A stretch of 64,000 bases of DNA from Colletotrichum lupini. Taxonomy: Eukaryota > Ascomycota > Sordariomycetes > Glomerellales > Glomerellaceae. Shown here in pieces: positions 32,838-44,532 of the stretch; position 1 is the first letter of the stretch, and each line of letters starts with the position of its first letter. The stretch spans positions 1,860,001-1,924,000 of the forward strand of contig NC_064677.1 of assembly GCF_023278565.1 (NCBI RefSeq), written 5' to 3'. The notes beneath the pieces were generated by a model. It did not search any database. It saw only the letters and a program-made list of their open reading frames with translations, and was not told where the DNA came from. The position numbers and the translations under genes are program-made.

Positions 32838-34251
32838 TTACAACTCGTCTCTTCCAGAGGTCTTGCCCACGGTGGGCTCCTCCGATGTGACCTTGCCCGT
32901 AGACTTCCAGTTGAGCGCATTGAGGCGCTCCGACAGGTGCGGGTGGGAGAAGTGGTAGGTCGCGTACATCCAGTCGGCGTCCATGGAGCTGAGGTTCTGG
33001 ATCTGGAGCTTGAGGAGGGATCTAGCCAGCTCAGCAGAGTATCCGAGCTTCTGGGCAAACGCGTCGGCCTGGAACTCGTACTTGCGGCTCAGGATGTTCA
33101 TGAGCAGCTTGACGACGGTGTCCATGGGGGAGAGCGCATCGGAGAAGAGGATGAAGCCGATGATGATGGGGTGCTCCGTGAGGAAGCCAAAGTCGGCGTA
33201 CAGGGAGTTGTTGCTGATGAAGACGGAGAAGAGGGCGAAGATGTAGAGGAAGTGGGCCTATCGCTGTTAGTGAATGCTGTTGCGCCGGTGGACTGCAGAG
33301 ACATACCTGAGAGATGCCAAAGAGGCGCGTGGTGTGGCCGAGACTCCAGTGACCAAGCTCGTGGGCCAGAACGGCAACAACCTCCTGCGTCTCGCTCTTC
33401 TCGATGAGGGTGTCGTAGATGACAATGTGCTTCTTCCAGGGGAGACCGAAAAAGTAGGCGTTGCTGTGAGCGCTGCGCTTGCTTCCGTCAATCACATAGA
33501 GCTCGTGGAGGGGAAAGTTCAGGCTCTTGGCAAGGCTCTCGACGCCGTTCTTCAGCTCGCCCTCTTCCAAAGGCGACAGCTTGTTGAACAGGGGCAGGAT
33601 GGCGACAGGGTAGATTGTGATCATGAAGACTTGGAGACCAGCCGCAAACGCCCAGAGGTAGAAGAAGAACTGGTTGCCCGTCTTCTTGACAATGGAGAGG
33701 AAACCGGCGAGGATCGGGGGAGCGAGGACAAAGGCGAGGAGCTGAGACTTGATCATGTCGGTGATGAAGAGCTTGGGCGTCTGCTTGTTGAAGCCAAACT
33801 TCTCCTCCAGCACAAAGGTCTGGTAGATGGAGCTAGGCAGCGAGAGGACCTGCTGGATCATGATGAAGGCGAGGACGAAGACGATGGACTGAGATATCTC
33901 GCCGGTGAAGCGCGCCGGCGCGAACTTCAGCAGCAGGTGACCGGACCATGACCAGAGCTTGGGGAGGACGTCGAACTGGATAAAGGCAATGTTCTGGATC
34001 TGACCCCAGAGACCGCTGATGAAACCGAATTCCGCTTTGGCGCGACCGTAAGCCTGAGACTTGTCGAAAACTTCCTGGGAGACTTCCTGTTCGAGAACCT
34101 TGGGGGGCTTGGTGTTTTTGAGGACCTGGTACTGGCGGAGCGAGAGGAAGCTCTCAAAGACGAACTGGCCGACCGAGAAGCCGAGGATGAGGCGCTTCCA
34201 CGGGAAGAGGGGTCGGTCCAAGAACCGCGCGAGGCGTTGAAGGAAATCCAT
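32838..34251 (-). CDS. STE24: CAAX prenyl protease 1, STE24 (M48)
   Basis: Spliced 454-aa integral membrane zinc protease of the ER; exons 34251-33307 and 33257-32838, intron 49 nt. It cleaves the AAX tripeptide from farnesylated proteins and, in yeast, also processes a-factor precursor. HELGH is at residues 297-301, and the third zinc ligand is expected in SRKYEFQADAFA near residue 365. At least six hydrophobic segments are visible, including LILGFSVGQFVFESFL near the N-terminus and LLAFVLAPPILAGFLSIV. The soluble family region KRSAHSNAYFFGLPW is intact. It has no C-terminal KKxx signal. The gene is close to those for mevalonate kinase and farnesyltransferase alpha, which act upstream in the same route. 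Confidence 0.96.
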
Positions 34252-34731
34252 GTTGGCCTCTCTTTGCTTTTCTTCGGATTCCGGAGGGGTTGTAAAGGAG
34301 GGACAAGAATGGAATATATGGGATTGGAGATGAAAAGAAGCAGGCTCCGGACCTCGTCGCAAGCTGGGTCTGACAGCTCGTGCTTGGGTACGGAGTATTG
34401 TTAGCTCAGGCAAGCTGTCCACAGTGAGCCGGCGAATGGGACCAAGTGGGGGCGGATTGGTGCGGTTCGGGGCCTGCGGCTGCCGGCAGGGTCGATCATT
34501 GGCTGCGAGGACTCCAGCTTGCCCCAGCTTTAATTGGCTGAAACACCCGCCTCATGCAATGTCTTGCCTGCAGACGAAAGCCCCGTCCGAACAGTGGAAC
34601 CCCGTTTGATGCATGAGCGACGGGAACTGCCGTTGGATTGCAGGAAAGTCTTCCCGCAAAATCTCGAAGCTGTCGATAGTGTCACTTTGAGCTCCACGCC
34701 GCTCGACGACAACCATACAATTGCCGCCAAG
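34252..34731. other. Divergent promoter region, STE24 / mitochondrial bL34
   Basis: 480 bp between the two start codons. No defined regulatory motif was assigned. Confidence 0.5.
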
Positions 34732-35198
34732 ATGATGCGCCAATCCATCACAGGCCTGGCGAGAGCTTTTCTCGCCCGCCCAGCTACCCAGCCGGTGCGC
34801 GTCGTCATTCAATCGACATCACAAAGGTGTGCCTTAACCCCTTAGCAGTAGAGGTGAAGATAGTAACTAACCGGCACCATAGGACGTTCTCCTCCCTCCC
34901 CTCGCTGCGTCCGTCCATCACACCTCTCACATCCGCCTTCCGCCGGCCGAATGCCACGCCGTTCACTCCCTCGACCGTCGATGGCGCCATTGCCGACTTG
35001 GTCCCCACGAGCGCCATCACCGAGCACCCTGCTCTGGGCGCCATGCAGCTCCGCTGCGGTCCTCGCAACACCATGAACCGCAACACCCGCCTGATCCAGA
35101 AGCGCAGACACGGCTTTGTTTCCCGCATGAAGACCAAGGACGGACGCAAGATCATTGCACGGAGGCGCCAGAAGGGCCGCACGAAGCTCGGTGTTTGA
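34732..35198 (+). CDS. MRPL34: Mitochondrial ribosomal protein bL34m
   Basis: Spliced 136-aa protein; exons 34732-34826 and 34883-35198. The C-terminal 45 residues are the universal bL34 core: MNRNTRLIQKRRHGF, then SRMKTKDGRKIIARRR and KGRTKL. The N-terminal ~85 residues are rich in S, T, R and P without early acidic residues, consistent with a mitochondrial presequence. The intron splits an arginine codon in the targeting region. The core is very basic as expected for a large-subunit rRNA-binding protein. The start could be either of two adjacent ATGs (34732 or 34735). Confidence 0.95.
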
Positions 35199-36362
35199 AT
35201 CCAACGTGGGAGGATAGAGCTACGGAGAACCGTGGAAAGGACCAGACGACATTGCTGCAGATGAGGAGAGAAGGGCACGATTGTCCCAGACAGAGTTCTC
35301 AGGGATGGTGTGGCCAAGGTTGGGCATGGCCTAAGCCGGATTGAAGAAAGACTCCAACATTAGAGCCTCCGCGAGAGGTAGTGTTCAATATGTATCAATA
35401 TGAAGCCAATGTACAACAACTCAACCAGTAGGTTTCAGGGAATTCATTGAATTCTGCGGAAACAGCTAGCAGGGCTCGTGAGGCTGCTCGCTAGCCGTTG
35501 ACATTTTCGGCATTGCGCAGGCCGCTGCAACCAATGGTCATTTTACGCATCTGTCTGCAAGGTTGGGGTCGAGACAGTGGTTCTCTGTGCCGAGAGTGAA
35601 GAGGTCATGTTCCTGGCCATGAGGCGCCCTTAGTCGCAGTCTCTTGGCCACGGCGGACGAGTATCAAGCACTGAGAAGCCATCAACGTAGCAAGACATTC
35701 TGTTCGGTCATTCTCGAATAGGCCCTGGCAAGTTACATGACATATATCATTCTCTTGAAATTGCTAGCATCTGTTCAAAGCTACTATGTCGTGCCCGCAT
35801 CCTTTCCAACTGTACCCCTGCCGGGCTTAAAGGGAAGAAGCGGCCAGCAGCATTGAATATCGGCAGCCCCTATCGTAATCCCGAAGCAAGCCGGACTTTT
35901 TCCCGCACAGCTGGCAATATTATGACGCTTCTCAGACCTTCTTATCAGATATGGAAGACCTTTTGATCTTCCTGGACCTCAGCTGTACTCCGGACAGCAT
36001 AGACAGTACAAAAAGAAAAGAAACGGTATCTCGAACTGTCCGGGTGTCACATTATTCGACGCGTCCAGGGATGGAGGGTTCCACGGCCCAGATCAACATT
36101 CGTCATAATTGGGCAAGCTCAAACGCGTTCTGCGCGCGTCGTCGGATGGAAACGCAAAGAACTCATAGCTCTGCAACTTTTTAACTTTCGATAGTGACAT
36201 CCATCAGTACCTCTACCCCACTACGGTTCTCAAAAACAAAACGGCTCCTCGGTCATAGTGCCATAGTTGAAGCTCTCTTGTTTCTTGTTTCCCACCTAAT
36301 GAGATAGCTATTCCCTGTAAGACTCACTTACACACTCATCCGTGCCCCAAGGCAACCCCATA
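35199..36362. other. Intergenic region
   Basis: About 1.2 kb. No open frame with recognisable content was found. Presumably 3' flank of bL34m and promoter of the next plus-strand gene. Confidence 0.6.
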
Positions 36363-37768
36363 ATGCCTCCTAAAAGACGCTCAACCGGAGCGGCCTCCGG
36401 TGCCAGTAAGAAGCCCAAGACTGCGGCTCCCGAGGCTGAGGCCTCTTCACCTGCACCCGCAGCTGCCCCTGCTGATGACGACCGCGGTAAAAATCGCTGG
36501 TCAACCAAGAATACTCGCTGGTCGGCGGTCTCAGCGTCGCGTAACGTCGATGAGGACTACAAAAAGGCTTGCGAGGAGGTTGCCTATGCCTTTGAGTACG
36601 TAGTCCGGTGTCCCTTTGGCACTAGGCATGGTGATGACGAGGAAGACGAAGAGGAGGACGAGGACGAAGAGGAGGATGAAGAAGAAGAGGAGATGGAAGA
36701 GCCTCAAGCCAAGGGCAAGGGCAAGGCCAAGTCCAAAGTAGCCGACAAGAAGGCCACCGCACAAGGCAAAGACAAAGACGAGCAGCAGCACCTCGCCTAC
36801 GTCGAGCTCGAGAAGAAGAAGTCCAAACAGGAATGCGACGGCGGCAAGACGTGCGTCTGCAACAAGCCGGCGGCCGAGCACCCGGACGCGCCCTACGTGA
36901 TCACACACGCCGGCTTCCGCAAGCTCATGAGCCAGCAGATCCATTGCCAGGTCCGCGACCCGGACAGCTTCAGCATGTACACGTACAACGACCACATGGC
37001 CTACGGCGTGCTGCAGGTGCTGCAGAACCTCGTCCTCGACTACGAGGAGGCGAAAGGGAACTGGCGGGAGCAGTGGGTTATCTGCGAGGCGCTGTGCCCG
37101 TTTGTTTGGTACCTGAATGGTGGTGACTTTGCCATGTAAGTTCAAGAGTCGCGTTGTACTTCCTTCATTCCTCCTTGCTAGCACGTCGTGCTGATACAAT
37201 GAAATCCAGGGCCGACGACGGCGAGTTCGTCGACGAAACAGCAAAACTCATCGGCAACCTCTTCCTCACAACCCTCGCCCGCCTCGAGCGCGAGGGCGTC
37301 CTGGCCGCGGACTCGGAAGTGAAAGACCTGGGCTGCGTCATGGCCGGCATGCTCAAAGTCGCCTCCGCCTTACGCGGCTTCGACCTCTTGCAAGACGAGA
37401 CCGTCCACAAAAAGTCCAAGAAGCGTCCTTTCCGCTTTACGGCGGAGAAATTCGACAGCTACGTTGCAGCGTACGCCAAGAAGCACGGCATCACGCTCAA
37501 GGGCGTTCCGGGGCTGAAGGCTCTCATTGAGGGTCTCGATAACGAGGAGGAGAAGCTGCCTACGGCCGAGGAACACGGCGAGGACCCCTGGGGGTGGGCG
37601 GATGCGCTGGCGTCGTATAAGAAGGGGAGAAAGATTGGGGGGGATGATTTGGATATCACGTCGTGGACGCCTGCGCAGCGGAAGCAGCATGCTTTTAACA
37701 AGAAGGATCCGCTTGGGAAGAAGGAGATTGACGCTATCAAGAATGGTATGGTTATGATGCTGGGTTAA
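36363..37768 (+). CDS. Unknown protein with basic/acidic N-terminus and Cys motif
   Basis: Spliced 443-aa protein; exons 36363-37135 and 37210-37768. I chose MPPKRRSTG as start; an in-frame ATG also lies at 36342. Residues 1-50 hold a PPKRRS and SKKPK element (nuclear signal-like), and residues ~90-120 are an almost pure D/E run. The lysine-rich stretch that follows contains CDGGKTCVCNKPAAEHPD, a short cysteine cluster too small for a known zinc finger. The C-terminal two thirds are helical and predicted soluble, with segments such as YGVLQVLQNLVLDYEEAKGNWREQW (given here as landmark YGVLQVLQNLVLDYEE) and DPWGWADALASYKKG. I recall similar hypothetical proteins in Pezizomycotina but no function. 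It is convergent with the beta-glucosidase gene. Confidence 0.72.
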
Positions 37769-38042
37769 AAGCCGGAGTTTATGCCTCGTTGGATCGGGCA
37801 GTGCTCTGGGAATTGCTTTTGTGATTGTAGTCTTGAGAGATACCACCCTTGTATTATTAAATTGGAACTGCTGAGATCAAATCCGAAAGTTTGACTATTT
37901 GACGACAGTTCCCATTGACGCCGCTCTTTCTACGGGAGACTCGATCCTAACGTTCTGGCCACTATCGGCTGACAACAATCAACCAACCCTACCACAAGAG
38001 TTTGAAGGAAAGTTTAGAAGACCAACTGCACAAAAGAACAAA

Positions 38043-40930
38043 TCAAACAGGGCTAGCCAGTCCAGCCTCACACGTCTTGGTATCCGTATAACAAGCCAAG
38101 AACAACTTGTCACTCGCCTCCCCGATCCAAATCTTGTACCGCCCGGTAGGATTCGGCACAACCCAGTTCTGGCTGACCACATCCCACACGCTCAAATCCC
38201 GCCTCGTCAGCTGCAGCGTCACGGTAGCACTCTCCCCCGGCGCCAGGCTCTTCGTCTTGACAAAGTCGCGCAGCTGGATCACCGGCGTCTCGGGCCCGCC
38301 GCCGGGGAACTGCACGTACGCCTGCGCTGACGCTTTACCCGAGTACTTACTGCCCGTGTTGGTCACTTTCACCGACACGGAAAAGACAACGTCAAAGAGA
38401 GCCGGGTTGCCGCCCTGCGCGCCGCCGGCTGGAGGGCCCGGTTTCTGCGCGGTGCTGTACCCCTCCGGGTAGGGATACGTCTCCGTCTTGGAGGCGGCGA
38501 CGGCGTCCTTGGCCTCGGACTCGGTGCACCAGGAGTAGATATACCGGAAGATCTTGTTGAAGCCGGACGGCGCGACGCCCTCGGTCCAGTCGGGGATGGG
38601 CGCGGTGTACGTCAGGATCCCTTGCTTTGCGGGGCGGGCCGGCGGGGACGCGGTGAGCGCCGTCGCGGAGCTGATGGTCGCGCCGGTGTAGGAGAAGGCG
38701 GTGTAGCTCAGCCCGTGACCAAAGGCGAAGCGCGGCTTGATGCCGTTCTTGTTGAGGTAGCGGTAGTCGATGTACAGGCCCTCGGAATAGGTGTCCTGGG
38801 GCTGGCCGAGGGAGCCGCCGACGAGCTGGGTCACGGAGTCTGGGAGGTCGGATTCCTTCTTGGTCATGCTGTAGGGGAGGTGGCCGGAGGGGGAGGCGGC
38901 ACCAAAGACGATGTTGGCGAGGGACTCGCCTGCCTCCTGGCCGGGGAGGTGGGCAACCAGGACGGACTTGACGCTGGGAAGATCGATCCACGAGTCGACG
39001 ACGATTGGTCCGACAGAGTGTATGACGACCACGACGTTTGAATACTTTGCGGCAGCGTCCTGGACCAACTTGTTCCCGTTGTGCCAGGCGTCGAGACCAG
39101 ACGAGCTGCGGTCACCGTTGTTACCCTCTACGACATACTGATTCTCCCCAGAGTCCGAGGTGATGAAAACGAAAGCAACATCGTCTGCTGTTGGAGCCGG
39201 CACGGAAGGAAAGGAGTCGGTGTTGTAGAACGTCACGTTGCTGGCTCTCTTCTTAAACGCGGTGATGGGATCGTCGAGGTAGACGTAGTCAACCGTCCCC
39301 GAGCCCCAGCCGATGCCGAGCAGGCCCTTGTTGCAGGATCGATCGGCACAAGCGTTGGGGCCGTCTGGGTTCGTGATGGCATCGGTGCCAAAGACCTTTA
39401 TCGAAGCCGACGTGGCAATGGGCAGAAGGCTGCCGTTGTTCTTGAGCAGGGTGATGGCCTCCTGCGCGACCTGCCTGGCGACGAGGTAGTGGTCCGCCTG
39501 CACCTGGACCATCTCGTTGACGACGCCGCTGGGGGAGAAGGGGATGGCTCCCGGGTAGAGATCTCCCACCCTGTTGCGGGTTCCCGTGGCGAAGTTGAGC
39601 GCGGGGAAGCCCGAGTCCTGGCCCATCTGGTACCAGCTCGCCAGTACTCTGGTGGCCATGTCGTTGATGCGATCCACGGGGACGGATCCGTTCAGCACCG
39701 CCCTGGTGAGATCGTACATCCAGTAGCTGTAGCCCGTCAGGGGAACTTGCTGGTCACCGGGGGCGTTGAAGTCCAGGCCTGCGAGGGCGCTGCCTACGCC
39801 GGACATGTGAGAAAGCCAGTCGCTCATGACGAAGCCTTGGAAGCCGAGCTCGTCTTTCAGAATGCCATTGATGAGATAGCTGTTCTGGCTGCATGCCGAG
39901 CCGTTGACCTGGTATCCGTTAGTTCAAGTCTCAATGATGTGTACAGAATGCTTGCCGCATTGTAGGCCGTCATCACGGATCCTACACCTGCGTGTACGCC
40001 ATCTGCAAAGGGCCACAGGTAGAGTTCATGGAGTGTTCGGTCATCTGTCGTTGTTAGTCAAGAGACCAAATACTGTTTCTCCCTCTGTCGATAACCAACC
40101 AATGTTGGAGCTATAACCCTGCTGTAGAGGGTTATACATGCGATACATCTCCTGCTCGTTGCCGATGAGATGCTTGATCGTGGCGATGACGCCCTGCTCC
40201 TGGACGCCCTTGATCGTCAGAGCAGCAGCCTTGCCCTGCAGCGCAGGATCGGCCCCGAAGCCCTCCCAATTTCGGCCACCACGGGGCTTTCGACTGGCGT
40301 TATGGTTAGGTTATTCTGGACGACATCATCAGGGGCAGAACATACCCTATGGGACCCACGGCTGGTCCTAGGTAAACGTTGGCGCCTTTGCCTCGGAATT
40401 CCTTGCCTATGGCAACACCGCGAGCGTACATCAGGTCCTTGTCAAAGGTGGCACCGGTCGTGATGCCGGACGGGAACACCGTCACGTTGTCGGCTTGACG
40501 GAGACCGGTTGCCGAGTCCGCGAGGCATAGCTGGGGGAAACCGACACGCAAAGCGCTGCCGGAGTTTCCAACGCAGCGGCTTGGTTATGGTTAGCAGGAG
40601 TTTTACATGTTGTGATGATAAACGCACCCTATGCATGTCAGTTACAAATCCCACGACATCACTCCACCAAGACTCACCCATGAAGATGCCGGTTCCGGAC
40701 GTGATGTTGGTCTTTTCAGCCAACGTCATCTTATCAACCACAGCTTTCGCCCTCTTGTAACTGTCTGTCCAGTCCGAGGCCCAGCCGCCGTACGGCGCCG
40801 GGTAGTAGGGCGCGGCGACATATCCGGCAGGCACATCGGATCTTACTGATATCACGGCGGCGTCGCAGGATGAGATGTGACTAGCGAGGAGGGCTACGAC
40901 CAGGGACTTGACAGAGAATGTGTTTGCCAT
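38043..40930 (-). CDS. Secreted GH3 beta-glucosidase
   Basis: Spliced 878-aa glycoside hydrolase family 3 enzyme that cleaves terminal beta-D-glucose from cello-oligosaccharides outside the cell. Exons: 40930-40678, 40628 (one base), 40579-40346, 40293-40100, 40044-39956 and 39908-38043. A signal peptide ([20 protein letters not shown]) precedes the mature protein. The N-terminal barrel has [14 protein letters not shown] and the nucleophile Asp287 in GFVMSDW. The second domain has [13 protein letters not shown], and a fibronectin III-like domain ends the protein ([18 protein letters not shown]). The one-base exon is forced: exon 1 ends in phase 1, the next coding exon starts in phase 2, and each flanking intron has a full set of splice signals. 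The last intron uses a GC donor (39955-39954). N-glycosylation sequons are frequent. Confidence 0.93.
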
Positions 40931-43900
40931 GGCGGCGGTCGAATGGTCTCGTTACCGCAAGGCTCTTATAGGCTAGACTCGAACCAATGGTACAGGTCAC
41001 GAGAGAGAGAGAGAGAGCTACGTCAACACGAGCGGGCGAACAGGAGCTACAGAAACTGCGACATCGCGAGCACCGCCATTCACTTATATACTACGCACGG
41101 AATATCTAGGATACTGGCGGACCGGTAGCTCTCACTCGTCATTATGACTATACACTCCAATCACGGGCCCTTACAGTCCGCGTGGTATAGAAGGCAAGTG
41201 ACAACAGACGATCCGCTTGGCAGCTCCGTGGACTCTACTGACCGCAGGGATATGCAGCCATACCTGACAGCTCATGATGCCCTGATAGCTACCAGAAGGG
41301 TCCAAGAGCATTAGAAAAAGGCAGATATTGCAACGTATCAAGGTTGTGGGATGCTCCCTTTGGGCAGCTGTGCTGGATTGTTCGGGCCTATGCTTGTCAG
41401 ATATGAGCGTTAGAGTGGTCGATCGACATGTCGCGTAGACAAAGTATGGTTTGATACGACAGCGCCAGCGATAAGTCAGTGCAAGGCGGGGGAAATACCA
41501 CCCTTTTCGAGATTCTGTGCTGTACTCCGTAGTCTTTTGGTACAAAGGATCGATTCGGTGTCGAACCGGATTAGCGGCCGAAACCGCCTCGCTTCGGGCG
41601 GGAGTTGGTAGGTGGGAACCTGGGACTTGGAGTTAAGCGACGGCATTCGCAAGTCCCCGGGGAACAGTGACAGTTCAGAGTCGGGCTTTCCAGCGAGGGC
41701 GTTGAGAGGAGCGGTGGGTATGACAAGATTAAGCCGTGAAGAAGACCCACGCTCGAGGCCCAAAGGGTCGACAAGACGGCGATGATGACCGTAAATGTCG
41801 ACATGGCCGATCCAAGGTGGCATGCAAAATGGATGTGAAGATCTCCCTTGTTACGTGCAGGGTGGGCGCTTGGTGGGAATTCCTGGCGAGCTGTGAGCGG
41901 TCAGCAAACTGTAAAAGGGAAAAATACTGCTCGTCCGGGCTCGGCTCCGACGCGGGGAGAGCTGTCAGTCTGTCAGATTGTGGCCGGGCGTTGCATTGCG
42001 CGCGTGGTTCACTGGCAGGCCACAGATGTCTATTTCCTTGAATAAGTGCATATGCAGCATCGCAAATGGGTGTGTACCATCGGAGTGGTGGTACAAGACG
42101 GACCTCGTGATACCCCAAGAGGTCTCTGCCTGGGGTCTGCCACGTCCACTAGATCGAGTCCAGGGCACTGCTGAAATTAGGAAACTCGCAAGCGAAGAGC
42201 ACCAGGCGGTCGGAAATCCCAAACTCGGTCCAGCGGCGAAGATCGATGGGGCAGGGGTCAGGGGTGACGGAGCGCAGATTTCGGCTCTTGTTCTGCACGG
42301 AAAACGGGAATCGATCAAAAGGCAAGGTCGGTGGAAGCGGCACGGCATGAACGGCAATCTTGGGAAGAAAGAAGGTCAAATGTCGGTTCGAGAGATGGCG
42401 CAGTGATAGCTGAACGAGATGTGTGGTAGTGTCCGATATGTCGTAGCTGATGGCTGCAACGTCGACTGGTCGTGAGGGGGAGGCATTGAGGATGTATTGG
42501 TCCAAGAGACCAGGTCCAAGAGACCAAGTGATGGAGGGCGAGGAAGAGGTCTCGTGGGCGCGGACTCCGGATGACAACCCTTCTTTCTAGAATGTCTCAA
42601 CCCCGCGTTGCTAGGTCGACATCTGATCATCAGGTACGGGTGGCTCGCTGGGAAGAAGGGACGAATCGACGATGGACCGTTGACCGTTGGCCGTTGATCG
42701 TTAGAATTGGGAGGGTGTGGGTGGGTGGATGAAGGAGGGAGAGTCTGCTGTAGTGTAGGCACTAAGGTAGACAGACGTAGAGAGAAGCTGGCAAGGACGG
42801 CATCACGGCATGCATGAATGAAGCTGCCGCACACCTATCGTGTAGAGTCTAGAGACAAGAAGGAAGCTGCGAGATTCAGCTCCGAAGCTCGCAAGCTCCC
42901 AAGAGGCGGCAGGAAGCAGCATGACATAACGCTGCCGCCGACCCCAAGTCTCCAAGCCTTTTCATCCCACCTCCATCTCACTCTACCGTAATCTAGTGGC
43001 TTTGGTGTTGCATCTGCCATCCATCTCAGCTGCATCTTCCCGTCTTTAATCACATCCACATGCTTTTTCTTTGCAAATACTCTTGCCAATAGTCTGTAGG
43101 CGTACCTTAATGCCGACAACTATGGGCGTGATGGAACTTGTTCTGCCTGACCGACCTCCATACTCGATTGGGAGGAACGAACCGTGGTACGAGAGCATTC
43201 GTCCGCGTGATGCCTCGAGAACGGCTCTCCAGCGTAGAGGGCCGCGTATCACCACACGAGAATCCCGATTTGCTTTTACGTATCTTGGTCTTGGCTTTGG
43301 ACTTGACTTACGACACTAATCGGAAAATTCAAACTCGCACAAGACCACATTGGCAGCATTTTGTTGAGCTCTTGCGGGCCTCGTCCAGGGACTCGCCCGG
43401 GGGCCGGCGGGCTTCTTCCAGCAATCGGCCGACCGCAATTGACCACCAGTTCGTTCGAACAAGGACCATTCGGCCAGCTTCATTAACAACTTGTTCCCGG
43501 TGCGGACGCTATTGTTTCGACAGAGCCCAACAGAAGTGGAAATTGCCCAGCTTCACCCCGGCTCGTCGCCGTCCAGGGACCATCCACTCAGTCGTCGTTG
43601 TTCAATGAGCGGCAAGCCCACTATGGGGATGCTTGGCTCACGTGGCGCCAAATGACACCCCAGGATCGCAGAGTTATTGAGCAGAAACTCTCATTGCTTG
43701 TCTCTCAGTCTCTGTCTTTGCACTACGGATACCCAAGGATCGAGATGTCTTTGTCTGGCCGCACGGGCGCTTCCTTACCACCTTGACGGTCCATCAACCT
43801 CATCACACCCACGTGGATTCTGTTCCTCATGGTTGGACTGATTCAAGACCAATATCACTCGAGGCTTGCTACTAATCGCTCCGAACCGCTGACCTGCCAC

Positions 43901-44532
43901 CAATACTTGGCTATAGCGGCCAGGGCCAGGTCTTGTCCTCTTGTCTGTCTGACGAGGCCACCCAATGGTCAAAGCTGTCTATCTCGCACTGCCGCCCCCC
44001 CGGTAGGACCTCTTGAGCTTGGCCCCCTGCTAGATGGAGTATGGAACCGCCTTCTCCAAGAACGCATCTCTTCCATTCGCAACTGGCGCTTCTAGTGCCG
44101 ATTTCCGCCGCTCTGTGCCTGGCGAGATTGCTCTAACTTGCGGAGGAACTGCCAGAAACCGCAAAGTCTTGCGTATTGTTTGCTTTAGCGTGAGAAGTCT
44201 CACCCTGGCTCGCATATCCCCAATATCGAGGGGAGTTGGTTTGCTACCGGCCCCCAACCTCGCCCAAGCCATGAATGCTTGACTTGGAGGCATGGTGGAC
44301 ACTCACCGCAACCCTTACAACGGACCGTTGTCTGGGGTGTACGACTCGATGTCGATCCACTGGCCTCTTTACCCCGGTGCTCCGTTCGTTGCTCTCTTGG
44401 TTATGTATAAGACGTTGCGGCAGCGTGGAGGACGATTGCTTGCCTTGTCTCTCTGTTTGTTGTGCCTCACGAGAAAGTCCTCGAGTTCCGTCCCTGTTCC
44501 TGTTGTCTTGAGTTGCTTCCTCTACCGTCATC
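40931..44532. other. Gene-poor interval between two secreted-enzyme genes
   Basis: About 3.6 kb. A (GA)n tract at 41001-41017 lies just upstream of the beta-glucosidase start, and a four-copy 7-bp repeat is at 42676-42703. Open frames are serine/proline-rich noise on both strands. It should contain the promoters of both the beta-glucosidase and the lipase genes; carbon-repressor sites could not be assigned reliably by eye. Confidence 0.55.
42676..42703. repeat. Four degenerate copies of a 7-bp unit
   Basis: ACCGTTG, ACCGTTG, GCCGTTG and ATCGTTA follow each other without spacing. No function is apparent. Confidence 0.8.

Noticed and set aside
41729..43608. Several 100-155-codon open frames in the 41-44 kb interval
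   Set aside because: Overlapping frames on both strands, S/P/R-rich, no splice partners or domains.
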